A stretch of 64,000 nt of DNA from Arthrobacter sp. 31Y. GTDB lineage: Bacteria > Actinomycetota > Actinomycetes > Actinomycetales > Micrococcaceae. The position numbers and the translations under genes are program-made. The stretch covers positions 1 to 64,000 of the forward strand of contig NZ_JAFW01000002.1 of the NCBI RefSeq assembly GCF_000526335.1. Reading direction: 5' to 3'. The notes under the pieces are model-generated. The model made no database searches and was not told the origin of the DNA. It saw nothing but the letters and a program-made list of their open reading frames with translations. Shown here piece by piece: positions 14,732-22,635 of the stretch; the first letter of the stretch is position 1, and every line of letters starts with the position of its first letter.

Positions 14732-16591
14732 TTGCCGCCGTCAACATCCACCACGCGCCCGGACGTGCTGCGTGTCGCTTCTGACTCGTCCGCTGCGGCT
14801 TCTTGGGCTGCGCTGGCGCCTTTGCTCGCAGGGCAGCCCCGAGTGCGTCTTTCCCGCGATGGTGGCAAGTCATATCCGCAGAAACACGAACGCGACCTGA
14901 CCCAGGGTCTGCCGACATCTCCGGCAGCGGTCCGGATTTTTGGGAAGGACGGCACCTGCAGGGCGATCTTCCTCGACTTTGACTCTTCCGTTGCTGGTGT
15001 CGACTGGGTTGAAGCCGACGTCAGGGCGTTACAGTCTTGGTTGCACAGGTGCGGCGCCAGGTGGATTGAGGACTTCTCCCCCAACGGCGGCCGCCATGTG
15101 TACATCCCCCTACAGGAACGAGTCACGTTCTCTGCTGCGCGTGATCTTGTCGAAGCTCTGGGCACCAAATACCGGAGCCTGGACAAGACCCCGCATCAAA
15201 ACCTCCACCACGGCTGTGTCCGCACTCCGGGATCCCGGCACAAGAGCGGCGGCCACCAAGAGCTTGCTATGAGCCTGAACCTCGCCTACGACATCGCGAA
15301 ACGGCCGAACACCCCCCACATCTGGCAAGCCATGACTGCGGACCTCGCGGAGGAGATCGCCGCCGTCAAGGCGCTACGACTTGAACAACCCTTCAAACAA
15401 CCGGCAGCTGCAGCTGAAACGCTAGCCGCGGCGGCTCCGGGTCGGATGTCCAGGGCAATGGAGCAGCTGGCCCGCACAGGCTTGTACGACGCAAACCGAT
15501 ACAGCACCGACTCAGAGGCCCGCCAAGCCGTCCTCGTCGCGGCCGCGGCCGCCGGCCTTTCCCTCACGGACGTCCAACGCCGGCTCCTGCAAGGGAACTG
15601 GCCAGGATTGGCATCCTTCTACGCGCGCTACCGCGCAGGTCACAGATCCAAAAGCCTGCAAAGGGACTGGGCAAAAGCCCTCCGCCATATTCAAAAAAGC
15701 AGCGGCGAGAAGCGGCTAGATATCAATGCCCGTAAATCCCCCACAAGCGAGCCCTCTACACAGGCGGGGGGTATCCAAGGCGTTTCTGTTTCGTCGGATG
15801 CTGATGCCGAGCACAGGTTTATCCGGACCTGGCGTAACGCCCTACAACTTAGGGAGCAGCGCTATAGGGATTCACGTGAGGGGCTTGGCCGTCGTATGGT
15901 TCTCAGGGCCCTTGGGGAAGCAGCTCATATGAGTGCGTCCCGTTTCGTGGAGTTCGGGAGTCGTTCAATCGCTGTGGCCACAGGTATGGATCACACCACT
16001 GTTCAACTGCATTTGAAGGCCATCCGATCCGAAAATGACGGGCTGGCTATTCTTGTCGAAGAGGGCCGGGGAACCAAAGCGGATCTGTACATGCTGACCA
16101 TTCCGGGCGATATCAAGGCGGCAGCTGAGGATATGTCCTGGCGCAAGGGAAAAATCCACGCTCTGCGCCCAGTATTCCGTGAGCTGGGTATACCTGCCGC
16201 ACTCGTCTACGAGTCGCTGGAGCACTCCCCCGCTGCTCTACGCAGCGTTGACCTGGTTAGAGCCACTGGTCTGTCCAGGACAGCCGTCACCGAGGCACTG
16301 GAGATCCTTGCTGCTTGGAATCTGATTTCTAGGTCCAAGAGTCTGGAATGGGCGATCGTGGCCACCACGTCCTTGAAAGAACTTGCCGAACAGTTCGGCG
16401 TCCTCGAAGCCGTGGCACGGCAGCTCAGGAAATACGCCCAAGACCGCATCATTTGGCGCGAGTGGCTGTCGAAACGAGCCCACACCGTAGCCGAACTGCT
16501 CTCCCCCACGGACGACTATCCTTGGCAGACCTATGAAGGACCCCCAGACGATTGGACCTTGTCCCACATGGCCTTCGCCCAGGTCAGCTAA
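14732..16591 (+). CDS. Primase-like (AEP) plasmid replication protein
   Basis: A 619-residue protein. The N-terminal part resembles archaeo-eukaryotic primase domains: CRAIFLDFDSS near residue 78 (metal-binding acidic pair), HRCGARWIEDFSPNGGRHVYIPL (about 105-127), KTPHQNLHHGCVRTPGSRHKSGG (about 152-174). The C-terminal half has helical domains with HTH motifs, for example AAHMSASRFVEFGSRSIAVATGMDHTTVQLHLKAI and VRATGLSRTAVTEALEIL. The layout fits actinobacterial RepA/primase-type plasmid initiators. TTG 14732 has no ribosome site; in-frame CTG 14711 has GAAGGGAG six bases upstream and could be the real start, giving seven more residues. Confidence 0.75.
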   Translation: MPPSTSTTRPDVLRVASDSSAAASWAALAPLLAGQPRVRLSRDGGKSYPQKHERDLTQGLPTSPAAVRIFGKDGTCRAIFLDFDSSVAGVDWVEADVRALQSWLHRCGARWIEDFSPNGGRHVYIPLQERVTFSAARDLVEALGTKYRSLDKTPHQNLHHGCVRTPGSRHKSGGHQELAMSLNLAYDIAKRPNTPHIWQAMTADLAEEIAAVKALRLEQPFKQPAAAAETLAAAAPGRMSRAMEQLARTGLYDANRYSTDSEARQAVLVAAAAAGLSLTDVQRRLLQGNWPGLASFYARYRAGHRSKSLQRDWAKALRHIQKSSGEKRLDINARKSPTSEPSTQAGGIQGVSVSSDADAEHRFIRTWRNALQLREQRYRDSREGLGRRMVLRALGEAAHMSASRFVEFGSRSIAVATGMDHTTVQLHLKAIRSENDGLAILVEEGRGTKADLYMLTIPGDIKAAAEDMSWRKGKIHALRPVFRELGIPAALVYESLEHSPAALRSVDLVRATGLSRTAVTEALEILAAWNLISRSKSLEWAIVATTSLKELAEQFGVLEAVARQLRKYAQDRIIWREWLSKRAHTVAELLSPTDDYPWQTYEGPPDDWTLSHMAFAQVS

Positions 16592-16745
16592 GGGCGGCCC
16601 AGATTTACCTGCGGTCGGGTGCAACTGGCGACAGGAATGGGTCAAGACTGGCCGTGTTCTAAGGCTGGTGGCCGAATGCTGGAGGTCCCGAAGGGTTTGC
16701 CAACGAGCGAACCTATAGACCTAAACACCCTAAAAGATTTTTTAT

Positions 16746-16756
16746 ACCTTTCAGGT
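16746..16756. promoter_or_regulatory. ACCT-N3-AGGT palindrome downstream of the replication gene
   Basis: ACCTTTCAGGT, one of a family of ACCT-N3-AGGT palindromes in the replication/partition region; the flank TATA on its left is shared with the copies near parA (there as AGGTATAAA on the other strand). Possibly a binding site for the ParB-like protein or an iteron. Confidence 0.5.
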
Positions 16757-17170
16757 CCAATCCAAGGGTTCAGGAGGTTTAGGAATCTCATCCCACTCCA
16801 GCCGCTGAGAACCGTCCGGATATGTCCCCGCGCCTAAACGTAGGTTCTTCACGCGTCGGGCATAGAGATATGGATTGTGGCCGCACATGATTTGATATCG
16901 CCAAGGGAGATTCGTTTCGCCGGTTCCGCTGACGTTTGCGCGGATGGTGCCGTAGGTGGCCGGGTATGGATTTGCGGTCGGGTCCGCCAGGAATGACAAC
17001 TGCTCGTCGCCGCTGAAGTGTTTCGTCAAGTACAGGAACTCGACGTAGTCCTTAATGGTTTCCGGACTTTTCCTCGAGCTGAACATTGCTGCAATCGGAC
17101 TCTCTAGGTGCTGCCGGTTGGCGGTTACCCACGTTACCAACCAAGCCATCCGACCTCGTTTTGCGACCAT
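16751..17170 (-). CDS. Hypothetical plasmid protein next to the partition genes
   Basis: Start taken at ATG 17170, giving 139 residues. Sequence shows FSSRKSPETIKDYVEFLYLTKHFSGDEQLSFLADPTANPYPATYG and a basic/aromatic middle (MCGHNPYLYARRVKNLRLG). No recognised domain. Its first 26 codons and upstream region are duplicated in the adjacent 167-bp tandem repeat, and its end carries the ACCT-N3-AGGT motif. Confidence 0.55.
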   Translation of the reverse strand: MVAKRGRMAWLVTWVTANRQHLESPIAAMFSSRKSPETIKDYVEFLYLTKHFSGDEQLSFLADPTANPYPATYGTIRANVSGTGETNLPWRYQIMCGHNPYLYARRVKNLRLGAGTYPDGSQRLEWDEIPKPPEPLDWT

Positions 17171-17427
17171 CGTTGCCCCACTCCCCCGCTCTTGCTTGTG
17201 AAGCAATCATCTGTCCCAAGGGCCTAGAAGCACCATGGGCGTTAGACCTAATAGGTATAAATCGGACTCTCCAGATGCTGCCGGTTGGCGGTCAAGCACG
17301 TTATTAACCAAGCCATCCGACCTCGGTTTGCGACCATCGTTGCCCCACTCCCCCGCTCTTGCTTGTGAAGCAATCATCTGTCCCAAGGGCCTAGAAGCAC
17401 CATGGGCGTTAGACCTAATAGGTATAA
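17094..17427. repeat. Tandem duplication, 167-bp period, covering a gene start and promoter
   Basis: Copy 1 (17094-17260) and copy 2 (17261-17427) are almost identical, differing at a handful of bases clustered in the first 80. Copy 1 contains the first 26 codons and upstream region of the minus-strand hypothetical gene; copy 2 holds a detached second gene start with no following frame. Each copy ends with an ACCTAATAGGT palindrome, so the duplication also doubled that site. Confidence 0.9.
17246..17256. promoter_or_regulatory. ACCTAATAGGT palindrome, copy in first tandem repeat
   Basis: Perfect ACCTA-A-TAGGT palindrome followed by ATAAA, at the end of the first tandem repeat unit; identical to 17413-17423. 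Confidence 0.6.
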
Positions 17428-17531
17428 AAGCGCTAATGTAGTGTATAGTCACAATAGAAGTTTTAGACCCACGCTCCCCAATAACGCCAATAGGTGGAGT
17501 GTCGCTCGTATCCCCAATAGACCTAAAAGGT
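17413..17531. promoter_or_regulatory. parA upstream region with two ACCT-N3-AGGT palindromes (possible centromere/operator)
   Basis: ACCTAATAGGT (17413-17423) and ACCTAAAAGGT (17521-17531) lie 151 and 43 bases before the parA start. Between them are further partial copies such as CCAATAGGTGG and CCCCAATAGACC. Regularly repeated short palindromes before a parA gene commonly serve as partner-protein operator and centromere. Together with 16746, 17246 and 18830 they form a set limited to the replication/partition region. Confidence 0.6.
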
Positions 17532-17563
17532 ATTGTGGGTGCAATAGATGGAATGGAGACATA

Positions 17564-18388
17564 ATGGCTGCGACCATATACGCCCTGATCAACCAAAAAG
17601 GCGGAGTGGGCAAGACCTCGGAAACATACATGTTGGCGCGGGCGTTGACCCGGGCCGGCAAGCGAGTCTTGGTGATTGACGCGGATCCGCAGGGAAACCT
17701 GAGCGGTTTGCTTTCTGCCGAGAGTGTCGAGCAAGACCAGCTGACATTTGCTGATGTTTTGCTGGGGGAGGCCCTGCGGGACGTTGAAGTGGACGGTATC
17801 TGGGAAGGCCTCACAGTGATCCCGGCTAACTCGAACACCACCAAGGCCGTCCAACAGCTCCACGCGGAGCACGGCCGGGAATACAGGCTCAAGGAAGCTC
17901 TCTTAGAGAACCTTGAGCGTTTCGACGTCGTTCTTATCGATTGCGCGCCAAGCCTTGAACTACACACCATCAACGCTCTCGCTGCAGCTCATAGGGCATT
18001 GGTGATTACCCAGCCCTCAAAATTCTCCTTGGACGGGCTAAGCCAACTCCAGCTGAGTTTCGACAGCGTGGCCAGGTACTACAACCCGCTATTGACAGTC
18101 GCTGGCGTTATCGTCAATGGCAACCGCAACACCATCACCCATAGGGCATGGATCACAGACCTCATCGAAGCGTCGCCCTGGCGAATACTCGAACCCTACT
18201 TGCCCTACTGGAGCGTCATTCAAGACGCTATGGAAGCTGGTCTTGGCCTGGACGAATGGCCCGATGAAAAAGCCAGACAGGCCTATGAGATGTACGCCAG
18301 GCACTTGGCACATCTTGATGAGATAGAGCTCCGGCCGCATCTCGAGAAGATGTTTCCCAAACACGACTACAGGAACCTGGAGGCCTAA
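17564..18388 (+). CDS. parA: ParA-type partition ATPase
   Basis: The start ATG 17564 is preceded by GGAATGGAG; earlier in-frame sequence overlaps the repeats and is unlikely to be translated. The 274-residue protein begins MAATIYALINQKGGVGKTSE with a deviant Walker A (KGGVGKT, residues 12-18), then VLVIDADPQGNL, and the Walker B-like VVLIDCAPSLELHTINAL, all typical of type I ParA. It lacks an N-terminal HTH, so it is a small type Ib-like ParA. It partitions plasmid copies with its centromere-binding partner, the gene four bases downstream. Confidence 0.92.
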   Translation: MAATIYALINQKGGVGKTSETYMLARALTRAGKRVLVIDADPQGNLSGLLSAESVEQDQLTFADVLLGEALRDVEVDGIWEGLTVIPANSNTTKAVQQLHAEHGREYRLKEALLENLERFDVVLIDCAPSLELHTINALAAAHRALVITQPSKFSLDGLSQLQLSFDSVARYYNPLLTVAGVIVNGNRNTITHRAWITDLIEASPWRILEPYLPYWSVIQDAMEAGLGLDEWPDEKARQAYEMYARHLAHLDEIELRPHLEKMFPKHDYRNLEA

Positions 18389-18391
18389 GAC

Positions 18392-18799
18392 ATGGCGCAA
18401 CGACCCGAACGCAGAAAGAGTGCCCTCGGCGCAGCTCACCCCATCGAGCACCAAAATTCTCAGCCGACTACACCGGAGACAACAGTCGTAGATGAAAGCC
18501 ATGTCTTGGACACCAGTGCGGCTGGCAGGGGAGTGGTTGAACGTGCTGCGCGGAGTGGACAGCCCGGTAAGCCAAAGGTGCAGCCCAAGGGATCCTTCTA
18601 CGCAGACGAGGACGTATTGGAGCGCATCCGAGCGGCCTGGTTCCACACACCGACCACCGCGGCCGAAAGGGAGGCATCCTTCTCAGATTTCCTTCGAGAA
18701 GCTGCTTTGGACCGGATGCTGAAACGCGAGAACACGTACAACAATGGCAACCCGTTTCCCGTTGTTGCCTCGGGCAAGATAGCGCGCGGTCGGCGCTAA
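18392..18799 (+). CDS. Small ParB-like centromere-binding protein
   Basis: A 135-residue protein beginning three bases after the parA stop. After a disordered, Thr/Pro/Ser-rich N-terminus (about 1-65), FYADEDVLERIRAAWFHTP...SFSDFLREAALDRMLKRENTYNNGNPF forms a strand plus two helices, the ribbon-helix-helix-like pattern of small ParB/RHH partners in actinobacterial plasmids. The basic C-terminal tail (KIARGRR) could contact DNA. Expected to bind the ACCT-N3-AGGT sites and repress the par operon. Confidence 0.75.
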   Translation: MAQRPERRKSALGAAHPIEHQNSQPTTPETTVVDESHVLDTSAAGRGVVERAARSGQPGKPKVQPKGSFYADEDVLERIRAAWFHTPTTAAEREASFSDFLREAALDRMLKRENTYNNGNPFPVVASGKIARGRR

Positions 18800-18829
18800 C
18801 AGCGATAATGCCCCTATTAGCCCTTTTAT

Positions 18830-18848
18830 ACCTAAAACGTTTATAGGT
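18830..18848. promoter_or_regulatory. Extended ACCTA/TAGGT palindrome after the par operon
   Basis: ACCTA-AAACGTTTA-TAGGT, an ACCTA half-site pair with wider spacing and an inner AAACGTTT palindrome, 31 bases after the parB-like stop. It lies before the next gene and probably controls it or extends the centromere. Confidence 0.55.
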
Positions 18849-18887
18849 GATATAGAAGCGGTGCTGGTGTAACGCTACTGAGAGGAC

Positions 18888-19244
18888 TTGAGATTGCTTC
18901 AGAATCATGGAGGGAGATCCCACCCTTACACCGGGCCAACAGGCACTAATGATTTTGACAACCTCGCCGCCGAAGAGATGTCCGAGCTGGTTTCTTCCTA
19001 CAAGCTCCTGGGGGAGGCGTTCGAAGATAGGGACGATGACGGAATGTTCGGTCTGGGCTTCCACATGGAAGATCCGCTTACGCTGATCAGATACAAGGCA
19101 GAACGGGCCGCCCAGGCCCGTCGTGAACTCGTTGCCGCCATTAAGCTGGCCCGCTACAAAGGCCACGACTGGAAAGAAATCGGCCCGACTTTGGGCATGA
19201 GCTGGGTGGATGCCATGAGGGCATTTCCGGAAATCCAGCGATGA
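18888..19244 (+). CDS. Hypothetical protein with helical/HTH C-terminus
   Basis: A 118-residue frame beginning at TTG 18888 after GAGAGGAC; ATG 18978 is an alternative. The body SYKLLGEAFEDRDD...RYKAERAAQARRELVAAIKLARYKGHDWKEIGPTLGMSWVDAMRAF ends in a sigma-like/HTH stretch (WKEIGPTLGMSWVDAMRAF). It follows the par operon and is preceded by the palindrome at 18830. Family unassigned. Confidence 0.6.
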   Translation: MRLLQNHGGRSHPYTGPTGTNDFDNLAAEEMSELVSSYKLLGEAFEDRDDDGMFGLGFHMEDPLTLIRYKAERAAQARRELVAAIKLARYKGHDWKEIGPTLGMSWVDAMRAFPEIQR

Positions 19245-19370
19245 CGGCGGCCGTGGCTGCTGGCTGAGGCAGTGACCACGGCAGCGCTTGCTGAAGCGGG
19301 GGAGAGAGACTCGTGAGACTCTCCTCAGTGGCCCCGAAAAGGGTGACGGCGGCTGTCCTTTGCCGGTCGG

Positions 19371-19853
19371 CTAAACTGCGTACGCTTCTCCACAAACGAG
19401 GCAATACAGGGGTCCGGTGTGGTCGTCGGGGACCTTGACGGGTTCGTACGAGTGACATGGGGAGAGCACTATGACCATGTCGTCTACTTCTACCAACGGG
19501 TCCGGAAGATCTGGTACGTCCAAACGGCCAGTCTGTTTGATCTTCAGGTGTTTGCTGCTCATGCCACGAAACAATCCGGAAAGTTCTTCATCGAGTCGTT
19601 GCATGGCGGCCGCGTCAGCATGGCCCTGAATGAAGGTCGCCTGGGCGGGTGTGAACCATTGGTCTTTTAGGGCCGAGTCCCCGCAAAGGGGGCAGTAGTA
19701 GATGGTTGCTTCTGGATGAAGCTCGGCTTCTTCGTTCGCCGGTCCACTATGCCATTTGAACTCCTGGCTGCATGTTGGACACTCTCGCCGGAGAAACCCA
19801 TCGCTATCGCCGGGGAGTTCGTAGGTAAAAGAGACTTCGAATCCTTCGCTCAT
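19371..19853 (-). CDS. Zinc-ribbon protein partnered with TIR-like gene
   Basis: A 160-residue protein with CPTCSQEF (about 25-32) and CPLCGDS (about 54-60) forming one CxxC pair set, and CLVCGEAY at the C-terminus with an upstream CHSYEP, so two zinc ribbons are likely. The middle is a helix-rich linker (IQGHADAAAMQRLDEELSGLFRGM). The gene starts two bases after the TIR-like gene stop, implying one transcript. It may sense a signal or nucleic acid for its partner; this is inference. Family not recognised. Confidence 0.65.
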   Translation of the reverse strand: MSEGFEVSFTYELPGDSDGFLRRECPTCSQEFKWHSGPANEEAELHPEATIYYCPLCGDSALKDQWFTPAQATFIQGHADAAAMQRLDEELSGLFRGMSSKHLKIKQTGRLDVPDLPDPLVEVDDMVIVLSPCHSYEPVKVPDDHTGPLYCLVCGEAYAV

Positions 19854-19855
19854 GG

Positions 19856-20743
19856 TCAGTCCTGACTTACGAATTCGTGCTGTTCGAATGGTGTGCCGTC
19901 AACGGTCGTTCCGGTGATCACAATGTTGAAGTGCGACTTGGACCTGGTCGCCATCGAAAGTGGGAGCACGCGCAAGGAGGCAACACTTTTGCCTTGCGGC
20001 AGTTTGGGCAGCGGAAAGTCGTCTTCTTCCCGGAAGAGACCGCTTTCCTCACCTTCTGCAGGGTGGACGTCAAGATCGAATACGTCTCCTGGGCCAAGGT
20101 TGGTGACGAGGATTTTCCCGAGCTTGTTGCCTCCGGGCATTGAGAGCCTGGCTGAAAGCTTAGGCTTGTTTGATGCTTGGGAGGAGGGTAGCTTCCTTCC
20201 CATGGGTAGACCTCCGCCAGCGGGGGCAGGGGGCGTAAGGTCTCCCGCCGTGTGCCAGTCGGTGCCGGTCATGTTCACGGCGCACCCTGCGTTTTTCAGC
20301 CGAGTGGCAAGGTCTTGTCTTTTTGCGGTGGTGTTATCCAGCCGGACAACGTGTCGTCCCTGAATATCGCTGAACGTTTTTACCCTGCCCATCTCGACCA
20401 GGACTGTGCGGCTATCGTCGCGTCCCATCGCCATTCCAGCTTCGAAAAGCACGTTCGGGCGCGGTTGCAGTTGGGGAGAAGTTTCGGGGTCATTCTCGTC
20501 AGCCAAGGAATCGTGCAGATAGGCGACATCATCAGGTGTCAGAAGAACCAGAATCGCCTGTGCCTCATCGAAGGCCGTGGTGAGCACGTCGCCAATGTAC
20601 GGTGACGCGTGTCCGGTGTCGGCGACAGCTTGGGACCATTCCGTCGGGTCGAGTCCTAAAGACCGCAGAAACTGAAAAACCTCTGCCCGTAGCTTGCCAT
20701 TGCGTCCATGCACCACGAACACTTTTCGACTGTTAATTTCCAA
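19856..20743 (-). CDS. TIR-like (PF10137-type) predicted nucleotide-binding protein, putative NADase effector
   Basis: A 295-residue protein. KVFVVHGRNGKLRAEVFQFL (residues 7-26), DVLTTAFDEAQAILVLLTPDDVAYL (about 52-76), RPNVLFEAGMAMGRD with Glu101 as the likely catalytic residue, and VRLDNTTAKRQDLATRLKNAGCAV match TIR-like domains of the family represented by Cap12 in CBASS and PCTIR in Pycsar, which degrade NAD. The C-terminal half (about 190-295; SARLSMPGGNKLGKILVTNLGPGDVFDLDV and later strands) is a beta-rich domain of unknown kind. The gene and the zinc-ribbon gene downstream are one unit. An antiphage role is likely but unproven. Confidence 0.75.
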   Translation of the reverse strand: MEINSRKVFVVHGRNGKLRAEVFQFLRSLGLDPTEWSQAVADTGHASPYIGDVLTTAFDEAQAILVLLTPDDVAYLHDSLADENDPETSPQLQPRPNVLFEAGMAMGRDDSRTVLVEMGRVKTFSDIQGRHVVRLDNTTAKRQDLATRLKNAGCAVNMTGTDWHTAGDLTPPAPAGGGLPMGRKLPSSQASNKPKLSARLSMPGGNKLGKILVTNLGPGDVFDLDVHPAEGEESGLFREEDDFPLPKLPQGKSVASLRVLPLSMATRSKSHFNIVITGTTVDGTPFEQHEFVSQD

Positions 20744-20977
20744 TGCCCCTCCATCGATGGATCCTCTGGCAGCATATCCTTCATCACAGCTCCCAGAGTG
20801 CTGACGTACTTCTCCCCGGCGTGTGAGCTCTGAAGGGTCAGTTGCCTTCGGATGGGCGCTCGACCGTTAGTTATCTCGGAGCAAACACGTCGCCTATCGA
20901 ACGTCCACCACGCGGTACTGGTTGGGTTTCAGGAAGCTAGAGCCGTGTCAGACAATAGCGCGAACTATCTGGCCGAG

Positions 20978-21724
20978 TCAGATTTCGCATAAATCGTTGT
21001 TCCCGTTGATACGCCAGCGGATGCCATCAGGATCAGTGAATTCCAACCCGACCCATGGAGCAAACCATTCAAGTGCCTTGCGGTTATCGCCCTCGAACCA
21101 CCCTTCTCCAGAGGCTCTCCACGTGAGGTTGGACGGGTATCCGGACGACCCGAGGACGGCGCCGAATACCCTGTCGTTACTGACTTCGAACCGGGCGATT
21201 TCATCAGGAAGAGGCTCGGGAATGACGATCCTGCAGTCCGAGTACGGACCCGAGGCGGATCGCGGAAAATCTGCGCCACATCTGAGAACGAGTTGCCCGT
21301 CAGAAGCCCGCCGATGCCCTGGCATTCCGCGATCATGCTTGGCAGAAACATCGAAACTAACCGCACGAGCGAATCTCTTGTGGTGGTCATCTCTCCGGAG
21401 GATTTCCGCAGCAGCCGCAGCCGCGGCCGCCCCCGCCCTCTCGTCAAGCTCTTCTTGGCGTTGAGCATTCTGAATGGAAACAGCTTGGGTCTGTAACCGG
21501 ACAGCCAGGATCGCGCCTACAAAACCACCGAACGTCACTACCGCACCAGCCCAATCTGCGATGTTCCCCCAGTCTGTCTCAAGGGGTGCAGTTTTTACCT
21601 GCAATGCAAATACGAGAGCCACGATAAGTCCGACAAGCCCGATGCAGGCAAGAAGCAGGCCGCCTTCAAGAGTCGTTCTCCTGGATAGCCAGCTCTTCTG
21701 ACTTTGTGTTTCTGGGTTCGTCAT
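20978..21724 (-). CDS. Two-segment membrane protein with soluble C-terminal domain, unknown
   Basis: A 248-residue protein. Membrane segments lie at about residues 20-42 and 52-76, then a charged helix with a coiled coil (QTQAVSIQNAQRQEELDERAGAAAAAAAAEILRRD), then a roughly 150-residue soluble domain with GHRRASDGQLVLRCGADFP, FEVSNDRVFGAVLGSSG, and WVGLEFTDPDGIRWRINGN, probably beta-rich. It is on the same strand as the TIR-like gene with about 235 bases between; whether it belongs to the same system is uncertain. Family not recognised. Confidence 0.6.
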   Translation of the reverse strand: MTNPETQSQKSWLSRRTTLEGGLLLACIGLVGLIVALVFALQVKTAPLETDWGNIADWAGAVVTFGGFVGAILAVRLQTQAVSIQNAQRQEELDERAGAAAAAAAAEILRRDDHHKRFARAVSFDVSAKHDRGMPGHRRASDGQLVLRCGADFPRSASGPYSDCRIVIPEPLPDEIARFEVSNDRVFGAVLGSSGYPSNLTWRASGEGWFEGDNRKALEWFAPWVGLEFTDPDGIRWRINGNNDLCEI

Positions 21725-21864
21725 TTAGTCAAGTTTGCCGGATTGTTGGCCGGAGACGAGAGCAGCCTGGGCGGGGCATGACCCACTCTGACTCCGCGAC
21801 GGGATATCTTCGATGCCCCACCAACCCTTTGGGCTGAATCGGAACTATCGTGGCACCCGGAGAA

Positions 21865-21896
21865 GTGTCTCAAAAAGCTAAAGGTTTATGAGACGC
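21865..21896. other. Putative resolvase (res) crossover site
   Basis: GTGTCTCA (21865-21872) and TGAGACGC (21889-21896) form an inverted pair 32 bases end to end, about 150 bases before the resolvase start. Size, half-site sequence and placement match subsite I of serine resolvases. Flanking A/T-rich sequence to 21960 could hold further subsites. Confidence 0.5.
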
Positions 21897-22047
21897 CCGG
21901 TGTCGTGATCTGACGAGGTACCGAGCGGGGAAAGGAAGCTTAGAGTTCTGCGGGTTTATCACACGCCTCGTTTGTCTTGGTAAGTCATCTCGCAGTAAAT
22001 TGTCTCTGTTCTCCTCGGCAAGGGCCTTTATGAGGCAGACTTACGGG

Positions 22048-22635
22048 ATGAGGATGCTTGGGTACACGAGAGTCAGTACAGCTGCCCAGGACGCGCAGCT
22101 GCAGCTGGATGCGTTGTTGTCTACCGGGGTGCAGCGGCGGGACGTTTTCTTTGATGTGACGTCGGGTAGTCGGGCTGCTGTGGAGCGGCCGGGGATGAAG
22201 AAGCTTCTTGATTATGCAGAAGCGGGGGACACATTGGTGGTTTGGCGTGTGGACCGTTTGGGCAGGTCTTTGATCGATGTGCTGAACACGGTTAACCTGT
22301 TGCAGGGTAGGGGAGTAGCGTTGCGCTCGGTGTCAGATGGGATCGACCCGGCCACCAGCACAGGCCGACTCATGTTGAACATGTTGGCCACGTTGGCTGA
22401 CTACGAACGCGAACTGATCACTGAAAGGGTGAACGCCGGCATTGCTGCCGCCAAGGCGAGCGGGACCAGGTTCGGCCGGCCTGTGGTGGATCCCTTAGTT
22501 GTTGCCAGCAAACTTGAGATCGTGGAGCAGGAACGGGCAAAAGGCCGCACTGCAGAAGAGGCAGCCAAACTGGTCGGCTGGAGCCGGGCGACCCTGTACC
22601 GGCACTGGCAGGCCAGGTCCAACATCGATGTCTGA
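22048..22635 (+). CDS. Serine recombinase (resolvase/invertase family)
   Basis: Start at ATG 22048 (GAGG upstream), giving 195 residues; earlier in-frame starts exist. RMLGYTRVSTAAQDAQLQLDAL carries the catalytic Ser in RVST; DTLVVWRVDRLGRSLIDVL and YERELITERVNAGIAAAKASGTRFGRP are conserved resolvase core motifs. The C-terminal HTH (RTAEEAAKLVGWSRATLYRHW) is intact. It probably resolves cointegrates or plasmid multimers at the res-like site upstream. Part of it (22286-22423) is duplicated as a fragment at 28691-28819. Confidence 0.9.
   Translation: MRMLGYTRVSTAAQDAQLQLDALLSTGVQRRDVFFDVTSGSRAAVERPGMKKLLDYAEAGDTLVVWRVDRLGRSLIDVLNTVNLLQGRGVALRSVSDGIDPATSTGRLMLNMLATLADYERELITERVNAGIAAAKASGTRFGRPVVDPLVVASKLEIVEQERAKGRTAEEAAKLVGWSRATLYRHWQARSNIDV

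Noticed and set aside
17402..17563. Longer parA start inside the tandem repeat
   Set aside because: No ribosome site there and the ParA family begins at the Met just before AATIYALINQKGGVGKT.
18889..19244. The gene after parB as a third partition gene
   Set aside because: It shows no partition motif and has its own operator-like palindrome; left as hypothetical.
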